64,000 nucleotides of DNA, taken from contig NC_133165.1 of assembly GCF_040802235.1 (NCBI RefSeq), positions 44,715,629-44,779,628 of the forward strand, given 5' to 3'. Made by a program: the position numbers and the translations under genes. Under the pieces are notes generated by a model, which did not search any database, was not told the DNA's origin, and saw only the letters and a program-made list of their open reading frames with translations. The DNA comes from Manis javanica (taxonomy: Eukaryota; Chordata; Mammalia; Pholidota; Manidae). Of this stretch, positions 34,066 to 56,305 are shown one piece after another. Numbering within the stretch: the first letter of the stretch is position 1; each line of letters starts with the position of its first letter.

Positions 34066-34834
34066 GCTCTTTTTACTATTATTACTGTCTCCCAACAGCA
34101 CTTATGAAGTTGGGCATCAAGTAGATCCTTAATACATCTTTTAGAATGAAATCGATTCTCCAAAAATGTTGTTCCCTTCAGAGTTCAGAGTCTACGTGTA
34201 CTCAGAGACCACACCCACCTGCCAAAAGGTTGTCACTTGTTCTCACTGAGCTCCAGACTGAAACCACTGTAGGAGTGAGGCTTCCAGTTCTATGAGAGGA
34301 CTGGCTGTTTCCCCAGACCCTTGTCCCTTGCCTCCCTGTGACACCAAAGTGCTAGCACTTGTTTGAGGTGTCAGGTGAAAAAATCACAGCCAGGATCTTC
34401 TATGTCTCAATCCAAACAGATGTGAGCAGAAATGTCACTGGAGTCATATGCCAGAAAGCTGGGCCCAAAAGGAACAGTTCTGGTGGTGATACACAGGACA
34501 AGGGGAGAGGCAGTGTCACACCACCATAACACACATCCTCAGCATCCTCACCCACAGGAAGCCAGGTGTGAGAAGTCCACCTTCTCCTAGTCATGGCATG
34601 CATTCCCCCAGGTGCAATTTCCCGCAAGTTTAATTGAAATGTATTATATTGGTTTTACTTCAAGCCAAAACCACTCCATCCAAACAAGGGTTCAAGAGAT
34701 GCCGTCAAATGGCCATATGGCCAAGGGGATCCCTGATCTGTGTTGGGGCTGAATTAGGCAATTGTTTTTAAAGTCTGAGGCCTAAACACACAAAGCTTCT
34801 AAGATTCTATCAACTAAGAAAAGAGCAGATGCCA
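34066..34834. other. intergenic, nothing recognised
   Basis: No supported feature. Confidence 0.4.
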
Positions 34835-36060
34835 CGTGTGCACAGGTCCACAGGCCAACAGGGTAGAAGGTGCTGCTGAGAGTGGCAAAGGCCTTTAAGG
34901 CCAAGCGAAGGAGCTTGGACTTGATTCTGAGGGCACTAAGGAGTCATAGGAGGTTTCTGAGCAGAGAAGGGACAGGATCAATGTATGGGCTTAGGAAGAT
35001 GTAGCCTTCTGGCCACTGTGCCCAAAATGAGTCAGAGATTCTGCAAGGATGAAGACCAGTGAAGAAACACAATAATAAACTTAGCCATGAGCCAGGGAAC
35101 ACTAGCTGTTGGACCACTAGTGGCACCTATGGTGAGGACATTGGCACATAGTACTACCCAGCTCATGTGGAGCAACACACACAAAAGTGGGGAGCAGGAC
35201 CCTGCTACCCTGCTGGAAGCTCTAGAATACAACATGCTGCAAGTTAAGTTTAACTGAGCACATGCTATGTACCAGACACTCTCCTCCTGGTGCTGGGGAT
35301 TCAGCAATGAACAGGACAGACAAGATCACTGTCTTTATGGAGTTAACATGCTGTTGGGGAGGTGGATACCAAATAAATGAATAATGTCAGGATCACATCG
35401 GTAGAAGGAATGGTGATTGAAACAACCCAGCTGAGGAGATAATGGAGGATTCCCAATATCCACCTCCCATGAAGAGGAGCCAGGATTCAAACTAGGCACT
35501 GCACAGCTTCAAGTCTGTCATCTTTCAACTCCTAGAAGCAGTCTCTTTTTGAAGAGCTTATATGTGAGGCACACGTTCCAGTTACTAGTATCCTCCCTTG
35601 AGCCACAAAGCCCATTCATTTATTATTAGATTCCACAAAGATCTGAGCATATATATATATAGGCCAAGAACTGTTCTGGATGCTGTGGATATAACAATAA
35701 TCTGGACAGTCATGATTTACAAACTGGCAGGGAAGACTGATGCTAAACAAATACACAGAGGTAGTTACAATTTCGTCATAACTGCTATGAGAATTACATA
35801 TATATAGCAGGTGTTGTGAACTAGTCTGGAAGGGATTCTAAATGCGGTTTCCCAGAGGAAGTGACATTTAACTTGAAATTTAAACTCTCAAGAGTTTGTC
35901 AGGCAAATAGAGGGAAGAGATTTCCATGTTGAAGGAACAGCATGTGCAAATGCTAGTAGAAGCAAAGGAGCCTGGCACATTTGAGAAACTGAGGCTAGTG
36001 TGTTTGGAACCAGGAAATGAAAGGAGAACAGGTGCAAGACAAGGCTGGTGAGGTCCACAG
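34835..36060 (-). repeat. L2 LINE fragments, antisense
   Basis: Three antisense L2 blocks: 34870-35000 ('gaaggagcttggacttgatt', 'gcagagaagggacaggatca'), 35240-35380 ('gctatgtaccagacactctc', 'caatgaacaggacagacaag') and 35650-36020 ('aacagcatgtgcaaatgc'). They may be parts of one or two old copies. An (AT) run is at 35647-35661. Confidence 0.65.
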
Positions 36061-36324
36061 GGTCCCAACAAGCAGGGCCTTCATCCCAGCCATGTTAAAT
36101 GCAAGATTCTGGACACAGCTTGGGCTACAATGTCAACCCTGCCACCTTTCACCTGCTCTTCTATGTCAAGCCCCCTGAGCCAAGAATGTTTTATCCACCC
36201 ATCAATTTCCCTCCAGTCGAGAATTTTCTCAGCCATTACAAGTATCTCTTGTCATCACTTCCCAAGAAATTCAGCTTCCTGGCTATCCCATGAAACATTT
36301 GGCAAGGTTTCAGGAGCCATCAGG

Positions 36325-36415
36325 TTGCTGGTGTTATATGGAATATTTACTAAGTGGATGAGTATTATCCCTGTTTCACAGATAAGCAAACGGAGGCTCA
36401 GAGAGATAAAACACA
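36325..36415 (-). repeat. MIR fragment, antisense
   Basis: 'tatccctgtttcacagataagcaaacggaggctcagagag' region (36366-36405) is the antisense MIR core. Confidence 0.7.
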
Positions 36416-36619
36416 CACATCTATTCTCTACCTTTTCTACACCTCATTTCTCCCCATTGTGTGGAATTTGGGAAGCTACATATTTCTGGTTGTTAGGATT
36501 CTAAGATACTGTGACATATGAGAGAGGCCAAATTTCAGGGAAACGTGCAGATTTCAGGGCTCTAAAATTCCAAAATCCTAAACCTTGACACTCCAATACT
36601 AGGTCCCTGGTCTGTTCTA

Positions 36620-36874
36620 GCTACTGCAAGCCTGGAGAAACTTGCGCCAGAAACGCGATACTGGCGCCTTCCGACAGCCAGGTAATCTAGTCCGGAGGCC
36701 TCGGTGAGTGGGAACCAACAGGGCAGTCCCGGGTGGCCTATGCCCGGAGACAATGAGCTGGGGCAGGGGCGGGAACTGAGAGAAGGCGGGAGTTCCAGGT
36801 TCCGCCCCGGAGCTGACTTCCTGGTAGGCAGACACCCCGGGTTAGTAGCAGCGGTTGTGAAGGACCCCGGAGCC
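36620..36874 (+). promoter_or_regulatory. PYCARD: PYCARD promoter region and 5' UTR
   Basis: GC- and CpG-richer than the flanks; it ends directly at the PYCARD ATG. No TATA box seen. Human PYCARD has a CpG-island promoter. The transcription start cannot be placed from sequence alone. Confidence 0.55.
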
Positions 36875-38047
36875 ATGGAGCGCACACGGGACGCCATCCT
36901 GGATGCACTAGAGAACCTGACCGCTGAAGAGTTCAAGAAATTCAAGCTTAAGCTGCTTTCGGTGCCGCTGCGCGAGGGCTACGGGCGTATCCCGCGGGGC
37001 ACGCTGCTGCCAATGGATGCCGTGGACCTCACCGATAAGCTGGTCTCCTTCTATCTGGATGCATATGGTGCCGAGCTCACAGCGCTCGTGCTGCGCGAGA
37101 TGGGCATGCTGAAGCCGGCGGAGCAGCTGCAGATCTTCATGGGCAAGGGTGAGCACAACCCCCTCCACACCCTGCTGGGGGTTCAGGCCCCCAGGTCTCC
37201 TCCGGTGTTCCCTCATCTACACGGCCTGCCCCCATCGTTTGTCCCTCTGCTTTCACTTCCTGTTCCTACTACCCTATAACACTGTCAAAGCTCCTCGTGC
37301 CCAGAAGTGAGGCTTCCCCTGCCTGCTTGGTCAAGAGCTTCGCTTCCAGACCAAAGGATCCCTCAACCCCAAGACTGGAGATGCAATAGGAAGGGAAGAG
37401 AACCACTTGACTAATTTCCTTACAGGCCCCAGAGCTGCTCCTGCTGGGATCAAAGCCCCTCCCGAGCCGGCAGCCAAACCAGGTGAGGCCTTCACACCCA
37501 GCCTTCACCTGCCCGGGTGCTTCTCCAGCTGTACCCCACCACACCCCTGCACAGCCTGTCTTGTCCCATAGCCAGGAGCACTACGAGAGAACTAACCTGG
37601 GCCAACCCTGCCTACCCACATGTTCACACCTCCATGAGGTGAGCCTGGTTGGGAAAGGGAGCACTTTGCTCATCTCATTATCTGGAGTTCACCTTGAGAC
37701 CACCCCTTGGATTACGTTCAGGGCAATTTCTGAAGTGTTCAGCAGGGACACCTTAGGTGTCTGCTCATCTCTCCTCCCTCCTGCCCCCAGCACTGCACTT
37801 TGTGGACCAGCACAGGTCAGCACTCATCACTCGGGTCACAGATGTGGACGGGGTGCTAGATGCCCTTTATGGGAAGATTCTGACGGAGGAGCAGTACCAG
37901 GCTGTGCGGGCAGAAACCACCAACCCAATGAAGATAAGGAAGCTCTTCAGCTTTGCTCCAGCCTGGAACCAGACCTGCAAGGATCTGCTCCTTCAGGCCC
38001 TGAGGGATACCCAGCCCTACCTGGTGAACGACCTGGAACAGAGCTAA
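36875..38047 (+). CDS. PYCARD: PYCARD (ASC), inflammasome adaptor, 195 aa
   Basis: Three exons join in frame: 36875-37148, 37426-37482, 37791-38047 (588 nt with TAA), all GT/AG. The ATG is in a strong context (gccATGG). Residues 1-90 form a pyrin domain; about 91-112 is a P/A-rich linker; 113-195 is a CARD. In cells, ASC links PYD sensors such as NLRP3 or AIM2 to pro-caspase-1 through filament ('speck') assembly. PYD contact residues D6, E13, K21, K26, R41, D48 and D51 are present. The CARD keeps D134, R160, W169 and Y187, but positions 131 and 171, tryptophan in human, are Gly and Gln here. The length is identical to human. No canonical AATAAA follows within 200 nt; AATATA at 38115-38120 is a possible variant signal. 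It converges with FUS. Confidence 0.97.
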
Positions 38048-38120
38048 GGCATCTTTCCCCAGCAGCACACCCCAGCAATTCCAGTCAACTCACCCCAAGT
38101 TTGATTTAATTCACAATATA

Positions 38121-39030
38121 TGAAAACCCAACCTGTACTTTTGTGTGGTTTTCCTACTTCCAGCCTGGAAGCACACAGAGCTAAACTACACACCCAAATG
38201 CTGCAGAGGTTCAGGTAAAGCTCTATTCCACTTCCTGTTCCTAAGGCAGCACTCTCACAACATTTCATCCCTCCTGCCTGTTACCGCAGAGTATTACCTC
38301 AGTCACCAATTGGTGGCTCCCCCAGTGCTACCCCAAGGGGGCTGTCGAGACAATAGCTCTGTGAAGTTCTAAATGTTCAGATACAAAAAGTCTGGAACTT
38401 GGTGAGGGTGAGGTGCAGATTTGTCAGCAGCATTTAGAAACAGACTAGTCTGTATAGCTTCTCACTTTTTCCATGGGGGAAAACATGTAGAATTAGAGCA
38501 ATCTTCAGGGGGAAGAGACAGGATCATCTCAATACAGGACAGAACACAAGCCATCCAGTATTAGTTCAAGGGTTCCTTCTGGCACTTCTGACCATCAGGC
38601 TTAATTACTCCCTCTGCTCCCTCCCACTCTCCCCACCTCCCACCCCCAGAGCAAGGGCTTATAAATTACTTTGCCCAGAAACCATGCCAACAAAAGCAGG
38701 ACTTTAGATGACTTTTAGTAGCTTTTCTTCTCTTGATGCCTACGGAGGGAAATATATTTCTCACCAGGAAAACAGCACTTAAGGATCATTTCCAGAGGCT
38801 GCTAGGCAACCAGGATTCTAGAACTACACCCTCAGTACACTTTGCACCCAAATTTTCTTGCCTTGAAGAGGAAGATAAGTATCCAACAGTAGGCCCGGAG
38901 TCCCGGTATCCTATCCCTAGGATGTGGATCATCAGAGGGGATACTGGTGTGAGGGGTACAAAGTGATTGGTTCTGTGCCATTAACGACCATATACCAGCC
39001 CATAATGAACAAAGCTGTACAAAGACTTCA
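38121..39030. other. PYCARD-FUS intergenic, nothing recognised
   Basis: No separate gene is seen. Part may belong to an extended PYCARD or FUS 3' end. Confidence 0.4.
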
Positions 39031-39033
39031 CTT

Positions 39034-39086
39034 TTTATTAACCCTCACCCTACGTGACACAAGAATTAGCAAATGCAGTGTTTATT
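39034..39086 (-). promoter_or_regulatory. FUS: candidate distal FUS poly(A) signals
   Basis: TTTATT at 39034-39039 and 39081-39086 gives AATAAA on the FUS strand, 4.7-4.8 kb beyond the FUS stop. Human FUS has a long alternative 3' UTR of several kb, so use of these sites is plausible, but this is inference. Confidence 0.3.
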
Positions 39087-41382
39087 CCACACAGTCCTTC
39101 AGGAAGAATCTTAGAATATTCTAACATTTCCCTTTTCTGATCTTCTGGAAGTCACCAGACCAACAGAATAAATTGTTTGCTACAGGAGAAAGCTACCAAG
39201 AAACTAAAATACAGCTGCCAAGGCTTCATATGGTCACATGGAACTAATCCTACCGCTACTTGGGACTCCAGGAGGAAAGTTGAGTTTCCCCCAAAAGCAG
39301 GCATCACCCCTAACACTCAGTATCGTTGAAATTGAAATCTTTAGCCACCCACCCCATAAAATGTTGATATTCCGCATTTTATCCTCAACCTTCTTCTACC
39401 AAGTGTTCTTGGGTCTTACAATTCAAGCCTTATTCAATCCGTTTTGTCAAGTTCTATAAGAACGTTACCATTTCCAAAACTTAAGTTGTCTTTTACCATC
39501 CCTGAATCTCAATATATGGTTTAGCAGCAGCAGCCTAACCAGTAAGAAATACTATCATATTGCAAAGCCTAGACTGTCAGCCTTGCTCTTCCAACACCCA
39601 AGATTTAACATCTCACTTGGCGCTACTAGCTCTTTCAACTTAGGTCCAACCACCATCCTTTTCAATTTCACTGCCCCTACACCTGGCTTATGCCTGTCTT
39701 ACTGACAAAAGTCCTCCTAAATGGCCCTCCTTGCCTCTACTCTACCACCTTCAAGGGCCTAAAAGTCAAAACTCATCAATGAAATGAAGGGCGGACACTA
39801 GCTCGGAAGTCTGCAAAAGTCTTCAGCACAGCTTAGTAGTTAAGGACCCAAATTCTCCCAAAGAGATTCTAATCTTGCTCTACCTCCCCCCTCACCAGCC
39901 ATGACTGAAGGCCAGTTTGTGCCTCAACATCACCATCTATGAAATAGGGATAATAGGACATATTATGGCCCACAGCTAACAGACATTAAGTTAGCAACTA
40001 TCTCCATTAGGATTTTGTTCCTAGCTTAGAAAACACATTTTTGGCTCAAATCTCCTAACATTGCAAGACTAAAAAAACAAGCCTGTTTACTGTGCCTGTG
40101 CTAGTAATTAGAACACAAACCCATACACAAAATCCAACCTTTCACGAGCAACGTTTCTTAGATCCTAACTAGTATTGTTTTATGTATAAAGTTTTGTACA
40201 AAGTTGCCTTCCCAGGAAAGTGGATTAAACTGGAAGGACTCACTGCAAAACTATAAAGCAGGGCTCTGAACCAGCAGCATCAATACTACCTGGGCCTACA
40301 CTGCATCAGAATCTCCATGCTAGTAAACTGCCAAATGATTCATGTATGTGGTTGAACATAGACACATTGCCACAGACACTTGGCTCTCAGACAAGTTCAC
40401 AGAGGCCTCACCATATAGGAACTTGCCTTTCCACTTGGGGAGACAATACACAAGATAGGTCTGCACTCCCTCAAAACTGGAAAAACCGGAAAAAAATTTC
40501 AAGTCCTGTCAGTCTAGACCTGACAGGTCCCCACCCCCAAAGTCCTGCAGTGAGCTCTAAGGACACCGACAGCTACAGGGAAACCATGCAGTTGAGCAAC
40601 ACTGCCCCCATGAGGTATGTACAGGATGCTGCCTGGGAAGCTTGGCTCATACTCTGTGCAGATTGTTTTCCTACCCTCACCCACCCCACTCACCCAACTG
40701 CCCTCCTTGGAGTTCCCCACTACAGCACAGGAGTTCTGTATCTTCAACCCAAAAGGCTAAACTCTTGTTTCCAGTTCCCACGCTGATGATTTTTTCTCTA
40801 GTTTTATTCCTGTTAGAGCCGTTCCCGCAGCACTTAACAGTCCCAAGATACAGGAACAAAGCCACAATCAAGAGCTGAGACAGAACTATCCAGCTGCGCA
40901 AGCACAATTTCCTGACACACACTTCTGCTCAATATACACTTCTGTCCCTGCCTCAAGGACACTGGGCATTCATTTTAGACTCAGTGATCTACAAAAGCTC
41001 TTATAAAAACTGCTAACATTGTTAAGAGTGGAGGCCCAGTAACTCAAGCCCTAAAGTAAAATCTGTGTGCCAAGATCACTTGATGCTACACTTCAGTTCT
41101 TTATACTAGCACCCTGAAGCATTTATGTATGCAGGCAGAACAATTTTTTATGGAAACTTTTAAGTTTAAAATTATTTCAGAGTAAGAAGTGAAAGATGAA
41201 AAGAGGCTAACTGCAGAGAACCCAAAGGTAGGAACCTAAAGGTAGTCTTTAGAGCCTGAGCTGGCAAGCTGCAGATGGAACCTGTACCTAACAGTTTAAC
41301 CTCTTGTGTAGAGTGAGATATGGTTACAAAATCCATAGTGGATGAAACTGGAAATGGAAATACTCCTATAAACATGTCTTGA

Positions 41383-41453
<71 letters not shown>

Positions 41454-43499
41454 ATACAGTATATATATAGTATACAGTATATATACATATATAAACAATA
41501 TATATAGAGTATATACAGACCTTAACTGCGGTCAAACTACCCAGACTTATCCTTAGCCCTATGTCCAAGTTACTAAAACCCAAAGAAGCCCAAACACTAT
41601 GAGGGAAAGCTGAAAAGTCTAATAACCAAGAATTACATTAGAGGAAGCAGACCTTCAAGCACAGCCATCCCCACCCACAAACTGCCCTCACTTCTTGTTA
41701 GCTTGTGTTCATCCCCTTCAGAAAGCCAAGCACCTGGTGTTTCCACTGTTTTCAGTATTTTGATAAAAATATATCCTTTAGAATACAAAGGACTAGTCTA
41801 AAAATCTCACCAAAGAAACATGACTATTACTATCCAGGCTATTACAAAGGATGCAGCAAAGAACAGAGCCCGATGTACAAACCCCATGGGTCTCACTGAC
41901 TTGTTCACCAATGATATGCTGGCACCAGAACCAGCTTCTAAGAACCAACCTTATTATTTTCATCTTCAGCCACTGTCCTGGAAAAGCCCTCAAAACTGGA
42001 TCTACCTACTCATCAGACACCTGGGACCCTATTTTCCTTTACGGGCAAGGCAAATCACTGAAGGCATTAAGAACTTAATCCCAGTCAGAAATCAGGTCTT
42101 ACATGGAGCTGTAACATCCTTCACCCCTAGTACCCCAGATCAAAGAACTAAACCCTAACTTCAAAACTCCAGCCAAGTGAGGCAGAAACAACTGCTCAAG
42201 ACATGGATCAGGCCATCCACACCATAGTAACAGCAGAGTCAGTCTGACCACACCAAGAACTACCACACCCTTGGCTCTGAGCTTCTCAGCACAGCCTGGG
42301 AGGACCTAGCCATTCTCAGCCAGTTACAAGCACTCCCACTCAGGGAAGCCCCTTCGGACAAGTGTCATTTGCAGAAAGCCTTTGCTGGTGCCATCATCAG
42401 ACTTGAGGACGCAGCAATGCTTCTCTAGAGAATACCTTCAGCATTCTTACCAACTTTCAAGAAAGCGCTTCCCAACCAGCAGTCCCAGGGACCCTAACAA
42501 GCTTTTCTTCTGACAAGCACTGTTTCTGCAACCGGCTTTGCAGTTCTATTTAATTCACACTCAACTGGTTGGCAGGTAAGAGAAGTTTCCAACTCGAGAG
42601 CTGGGTAAAGAGGTCCTTGGGGATCAGGAAAGATGTAGTTAGTGGCACTGTTCTGAGGTTGTGACTCACTGGCCCTCTTCCCTTATCTCCAAGGGGACAG
42701 GGAGGGCACCCAACCCCCACTAAGGCTAAGAACATAATACCGATGACCTCAGGAACCTAGGTATAGGCAGGACGTGAAAGCAACCCAGCTAGACCATCTT
42801 CCTCTAACAGGTTAATCTACCCAAACCTCACCTTCAAAAAAAGTTTAGGCAGGGGACTCACCTAAAAACCCAGAAACTGCCTCTACCTTCTTTCCCACTT
42901 ACCTCTCACGTTATCCTCTTTCCCAAGCCTCTTCCATCAAATTTAACATCCTCTTAAGTAAAGCCTAAGCAAGCAAATTTTTGGGATGGCAGCATGTCCC
43001 CTTCAGAACAATGGTTACAGGATGAAAATGTTAACAAATGAAGTCACAAGACTAGAACACAATCCTGGCTCCATTTCCTGACTCGAGAGCCACATAACTA
43101 ACACACACCTCATTTCTCGCTGTAGTGAGCAAGGCCACACCACCTCTGCTGAAGTTAGTGCTCAGTTATTCTTCCTGCAAACTCAAGTTAGCTACGGGGT
43201 CCCTGTCGTGGCCAAGTTTGAATACTGACCCAAAGGCAAACCTAATTTGCTTGAGCCCCACCTTAGAAAACTGTCAAAAGAGCCAGGGGTCCTTAAAAAA
43301 TGTAAAATTGCTGTATTAATAGTTAACTTGCTAAGACCGGCACATGATAAACTCCCACATTGTTGGACAAGTAACACTCATGACATAACATATTTTACTC
43401 ACTTAACCCACTCATACAAGCAATGTTTACCATGACAAAGTTTTATCTCCACCTTTAAGATGCCACTTGACCTTTCCCCCCAGACCAGGTATCAAACAC
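39087..43499 (-). other. downstream of FUS; possible extended 3' UTR with scattered repeats
   Basis: No coding exon is seen on either strand. A MIR-like segment lies at 39820-39990 ('agtttgtgcctcaacatcac', 'ctatgaaatagggataatag'). A MER5A-like hAT piece lies at 40262-40345 ('gaaccagcagcatcaatac', 'gcatcagaatctccatgc'). The (TA)n run is listed separately. The remainder is unassigned and not obviously repetitive. Confidence 0.4.
41384..41518. repeat. (TA)n microsatellite with imperfect flank
   Basis: A pure TA run of about 65 bp (41384-41448) is followed by interrupted 'agtatacagtatatata' units to 41518. The length suggests high polymorphism. Confidence 0.97.
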
Positions 43500-43673
43500 T
43501 TTATTTCAGTTCCTGCTAAGCAGGAACATAAAAATTATTCTAACGCCTGCTAGGCAGGCTTATCTGAAAGAGGAAAAAAAAAAACCAGGAATACCCACAT
43601 TCCTGACTCGGACCTTCCAGAAGAGAAAAGGGGGAAATGGGGGAAAAAATTAAGCAAAACAATGGTTTTTAAT
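43500..43673 (-). promoter_or_regulatory. FUS: FUS proximal poly(A) signals
   Basis: On the minus strand ATTAAA occurs at 43668-43673 and AATAAA at 43500-43505, about 150 and 315 nt after the stop codon. A T-run on the FUS strand (43706-43722) precedes the first. The ATTAAA fits the compact 3' UTR of the main FUS mRNA; which is used cannot be decided here. Confidence 0.6.
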
Positions 43674-43817
43674 GGGAACGAGAGGTATGGTTACAATTAC
43701 ATAGTCAAAAAAAAAAAAAAAAACCCCATAGGTCATCAGGAGTTGTAAGGTTACAAAATAACAAGGGTTAACACTGGGTACAGGAAGAAAAGCTGTTCCA
43801 GAACCTCAGGAGCCAGG

Positions 43818-53509
<9,692 letters not shown>

Positions 53510-53620
53510 GTTCGCGCACCCGCGCACAAGCCGACAACTAACAGCGCTAACACACTACAGATCGCCGACGCCTCAAGACTGAGCAGACCCGCCTCCTGCG
53601 TGGAGGTTTATGTACACCTC

Positions 53621-54394
53621 CTGCTACGTACCGCGGAGGAATGCACCAAATGCGGAGGGAAACGGGGGGACATGGCCGGACTCCTGTCACTCTTCAGGAA
53701 ATATAGAAGATCCGAGCAGACAGAAGGGTAGTATATTAACTAATGACCCTGTAAATAATACATACGAATATAGCTTCGGAAAAAGCACTCTTTATTGCTC
53801 TGCAGGACTAGACCACGACTCACGTCCACCCTATAAGGGCATAATGGTACTGTCTGATTAACCTTTGGGGGCGGGACGAGGGGCCCAGGGCGTTTGGGGG
53901 CGGTACTGTAATCGAAGCCGGGAGTGGCGGGGTGGGAACCGAAATTCCTCTGGTGGCCCCTTTCACTGGGCCCCGCTTTCACTCAGGATAACGAGTTCTG
54001 CGTTCCATTGCCCTGCCACTGCGCCAGATGCGTGGTCGCTCCCGCACCAACCTCCGTCTCTGGCTTTAATGTTCCTCCCCAACAAAACACACTGGCTCCT
54101 CACTTTTCCCTGTTCTCGACTTTCATTTCATCTTTTAGGGCTGTGTTTCCTTAGTCCTTACCAGGGTTTGTGGATTGTAATGTTAGATTTGTAAGAAAGC
54201 ACGGAGTTTAGCCCGACCCCTGAGTCCTCGTCTGATGACCCACCCAAACCCTCAGGGCTTTGCCCCTGACTAGCTGTGGGACGGGACAGCCCAGGCACTC
54301 TGGACCTCAGAAAGCGTTGAAATTAGGGGTCTTCCAGCCTTTCCCTGATAAGGAGCTATTTTTTTATATTCCTATATCCCTACGAAGAACCTAT
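53621..54394. other. upstream of FUS, nothing recognised
   Basis: GC-rich shoulder of the CpG island followed by ordinary sequence. No divergent gene can be supported. Confidence 0.4.
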
Positions 54395-54600
54395 GTGGAG
54401 ATACAGTAATAACTGGTATTTGAATAGGGCTTAAGTGGTTTCGAAACGGCACAATTGCTTTCCCATCACAATCTCATGAAGAAAGTAAAGGTGTCTCCAT
54501 TTTATAGATAAGAAAAGTGAGACTCAAGAGAGGCCAAATACCTATCGTCCACTGTTATAGAGAAGCTAAGGGTCAGACCTGAGTGGAATCCAGGTCTTCG
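54395..54600 (-). repeat. MIR SINE, antisense
   Basis: 'cattttatagataagaaaagtgagactc' region (54500-54526) plus 'cacaatctcatgaagaaag' follow antisense MIR order. Confidence 0.65.
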
Positions 54601-55009
54601 TGGCTGCAGAACACTACTTGTGTTGTTCCCATGAACACTTTGCAGGGTTCTGAAGCTTGTCACGCCCTATGACAGCAAAGACAGTGAGATTCAAATTGCA
54701 CTCTCATCAGCCTTGCCTGAATAAGGAAATTTGACAGTACTGAATACTACAAGACAAAAAAGGTAATTCCTAGTAAAGGTGCCATTCAGAATTTCCTTCC
54801 CAACTTCCCTTTGACCTAGGTTCCAGAAGTTCCTTTGTAGGTTGGACACATTTTTCTAGAAAAACAATTGAGAGCTATGCCCTAGACCTGCCCACAGGCT
54901 TCTACCAAAGTCCTGATGGAGGACCTAATGGCCCTTGAAAACCCTGACACCCACCCCATTCCCATTGGGAAGGAAGCATGATTCTGGAGTGAGGGCAAAG
55001 GGAAGTCCA

Positions 55010-55110
55010 TCATTCATTCAATCATTAATTCTCCAAATATTAAGCACCTATGGTGTTTCAGGCACTGTTCTGGGTACTGAGGAAACATTAGTGTACAAAA
55101 CAGGTTAAGC
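55010..55110 (-). repeat. L2 LINE 3' end, antisense
   Basis: 'aagcacctatggtgtttcag' followed by 'gcactgttctgggtactgag' is the antisense L2 end. Confidence 0.7.
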
Positions 55111-55189
55111 AATTTAATAAAAAAGCAAACATTTGATAATGATAATATTTATATGTATTTTATATGTGTCTAACATAATAATGTAACAC

Positions 55190-55412
55190 TTCAATAAGGC
55201 TTACTAAATATCAGGCACTGTTCTGAGTGCTTTAAGTATGACTTGTTTAATTTTATTCTTCACAATAAAGGATTACCTTTTGCAGTTGAACAAATAGGCA
55301 TAGAAAAGACAAAAGCTATACCAGGGCTACACAGAAAATGGCAAAGCTAGGTTCCCAACCCAGGCAGCCTGGCTCATAGTTCCTGCTCTTAACCCCTGTG
55401 CTTCAACAAATA
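55190..55412 (-). repeat. MIR SINE, antisense, near full length
   Basis: 'ggcactgttctgagtgcttt', 'attctt cacaataaag' and 'ttcccaacccaggcagcctg' occur in antisense MIR order. Confidence 0.8.
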
Positions 55413-56305
55413 TCCCTTGAGCACCACATAGTATCTGCCAAGCATGGAACAAACCTAGAGAGAGGAGGATAAAAAAGATTTAGCCCTTCTAGCCAGCAGG
55501 TGAGTTGTGGGTGAAACCCACAGACCCAAAAATATACTTGAATCAAATGTAGTAAATGATATAACATGGAATCAAGGATTCACCTTACAGGATAAACAAG
55601 GGTTCACCAAAGAGTAAGAGGAAAGGTTGTAACAAGCAGAAGAATGGCAAAGACAAACGTATAGGTGGGGAAGAGCACTCATGAAACACAGTAACAGACT
55701 AAAATTGTGACCTCTGAAAGACCACATCAAGTGACCATTTCTCAAGATTTATCTTTCTCAGTGTGCCTTTCCTGAATCACATAATACAGAGGCCTCCCAT
55801 TCCTCCTCAAAAGTATCCTGATCCCTGCCCTCCTACCTTTGCCACTGTCCATCTGTCTCCTCCTGCATTCTCTTCCTCTGCTCAGCCTATAGATAGCAGT
55901 ATTCTCCAGGATTCTGTCCTCTTTGCTTCTCCCTCAAGACCCAAGGTCCTAATTGTGACCTGGTATGAAATGCAGCCTGCAGACAGGCTTTGTGTAGCCT
56001 ACATATTGTTTTGTTTTGTTTTTTAACTAGCTGCCAACACTAAAAATAGGACAAAAATCTCAACTTCTGGCTTTTCTTGAAAATTGGAAGCTCTGGTCAT
56101 CCTGGGCCCTCTTTCCCATAGGCCAAAGGTCAAATGGAGCAAGAAGCCACTGAGGCATTTATATCAGATGTTTAATGCAGGTTTCTTTAGAGTTCAAAAC
56201 AAGAAAAATATTCCTTCTCTTCAAATGTAAGAAAACCAAAGCAGGCTCTGGTTTTCAGGCCTCCAGCAGGCCCTTGGAAATTGTTGGGTTTTTGATCAGT
56301 GCCCA
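55413..56305. other. intergenic, nothing firmly recognised
   Basis: 55930-56140 may be an old DNA-transposon or LINE fragment, but I cannot name it. No gene seen. Confidence 0.35.

Noticed and set aside
36704-36874. Upstream in-frame extension of PYCARD
   Set aside because: The downstream ATG at 36875 has the better context and gives the family's exact length of 195 aa.
36562-36945. 127-codon minus-strand frame across the PYCARD promoter, possible antisense gene
   Set aside because: No splice signals, start context or homology. Antisense transcription is known at human PYCARD, but this frame is not evidence for it.
37483-38109. 208-codon plus-strand frame over PYCARD exon 3
   Set aside because: Different frame from the CARD; shadow.
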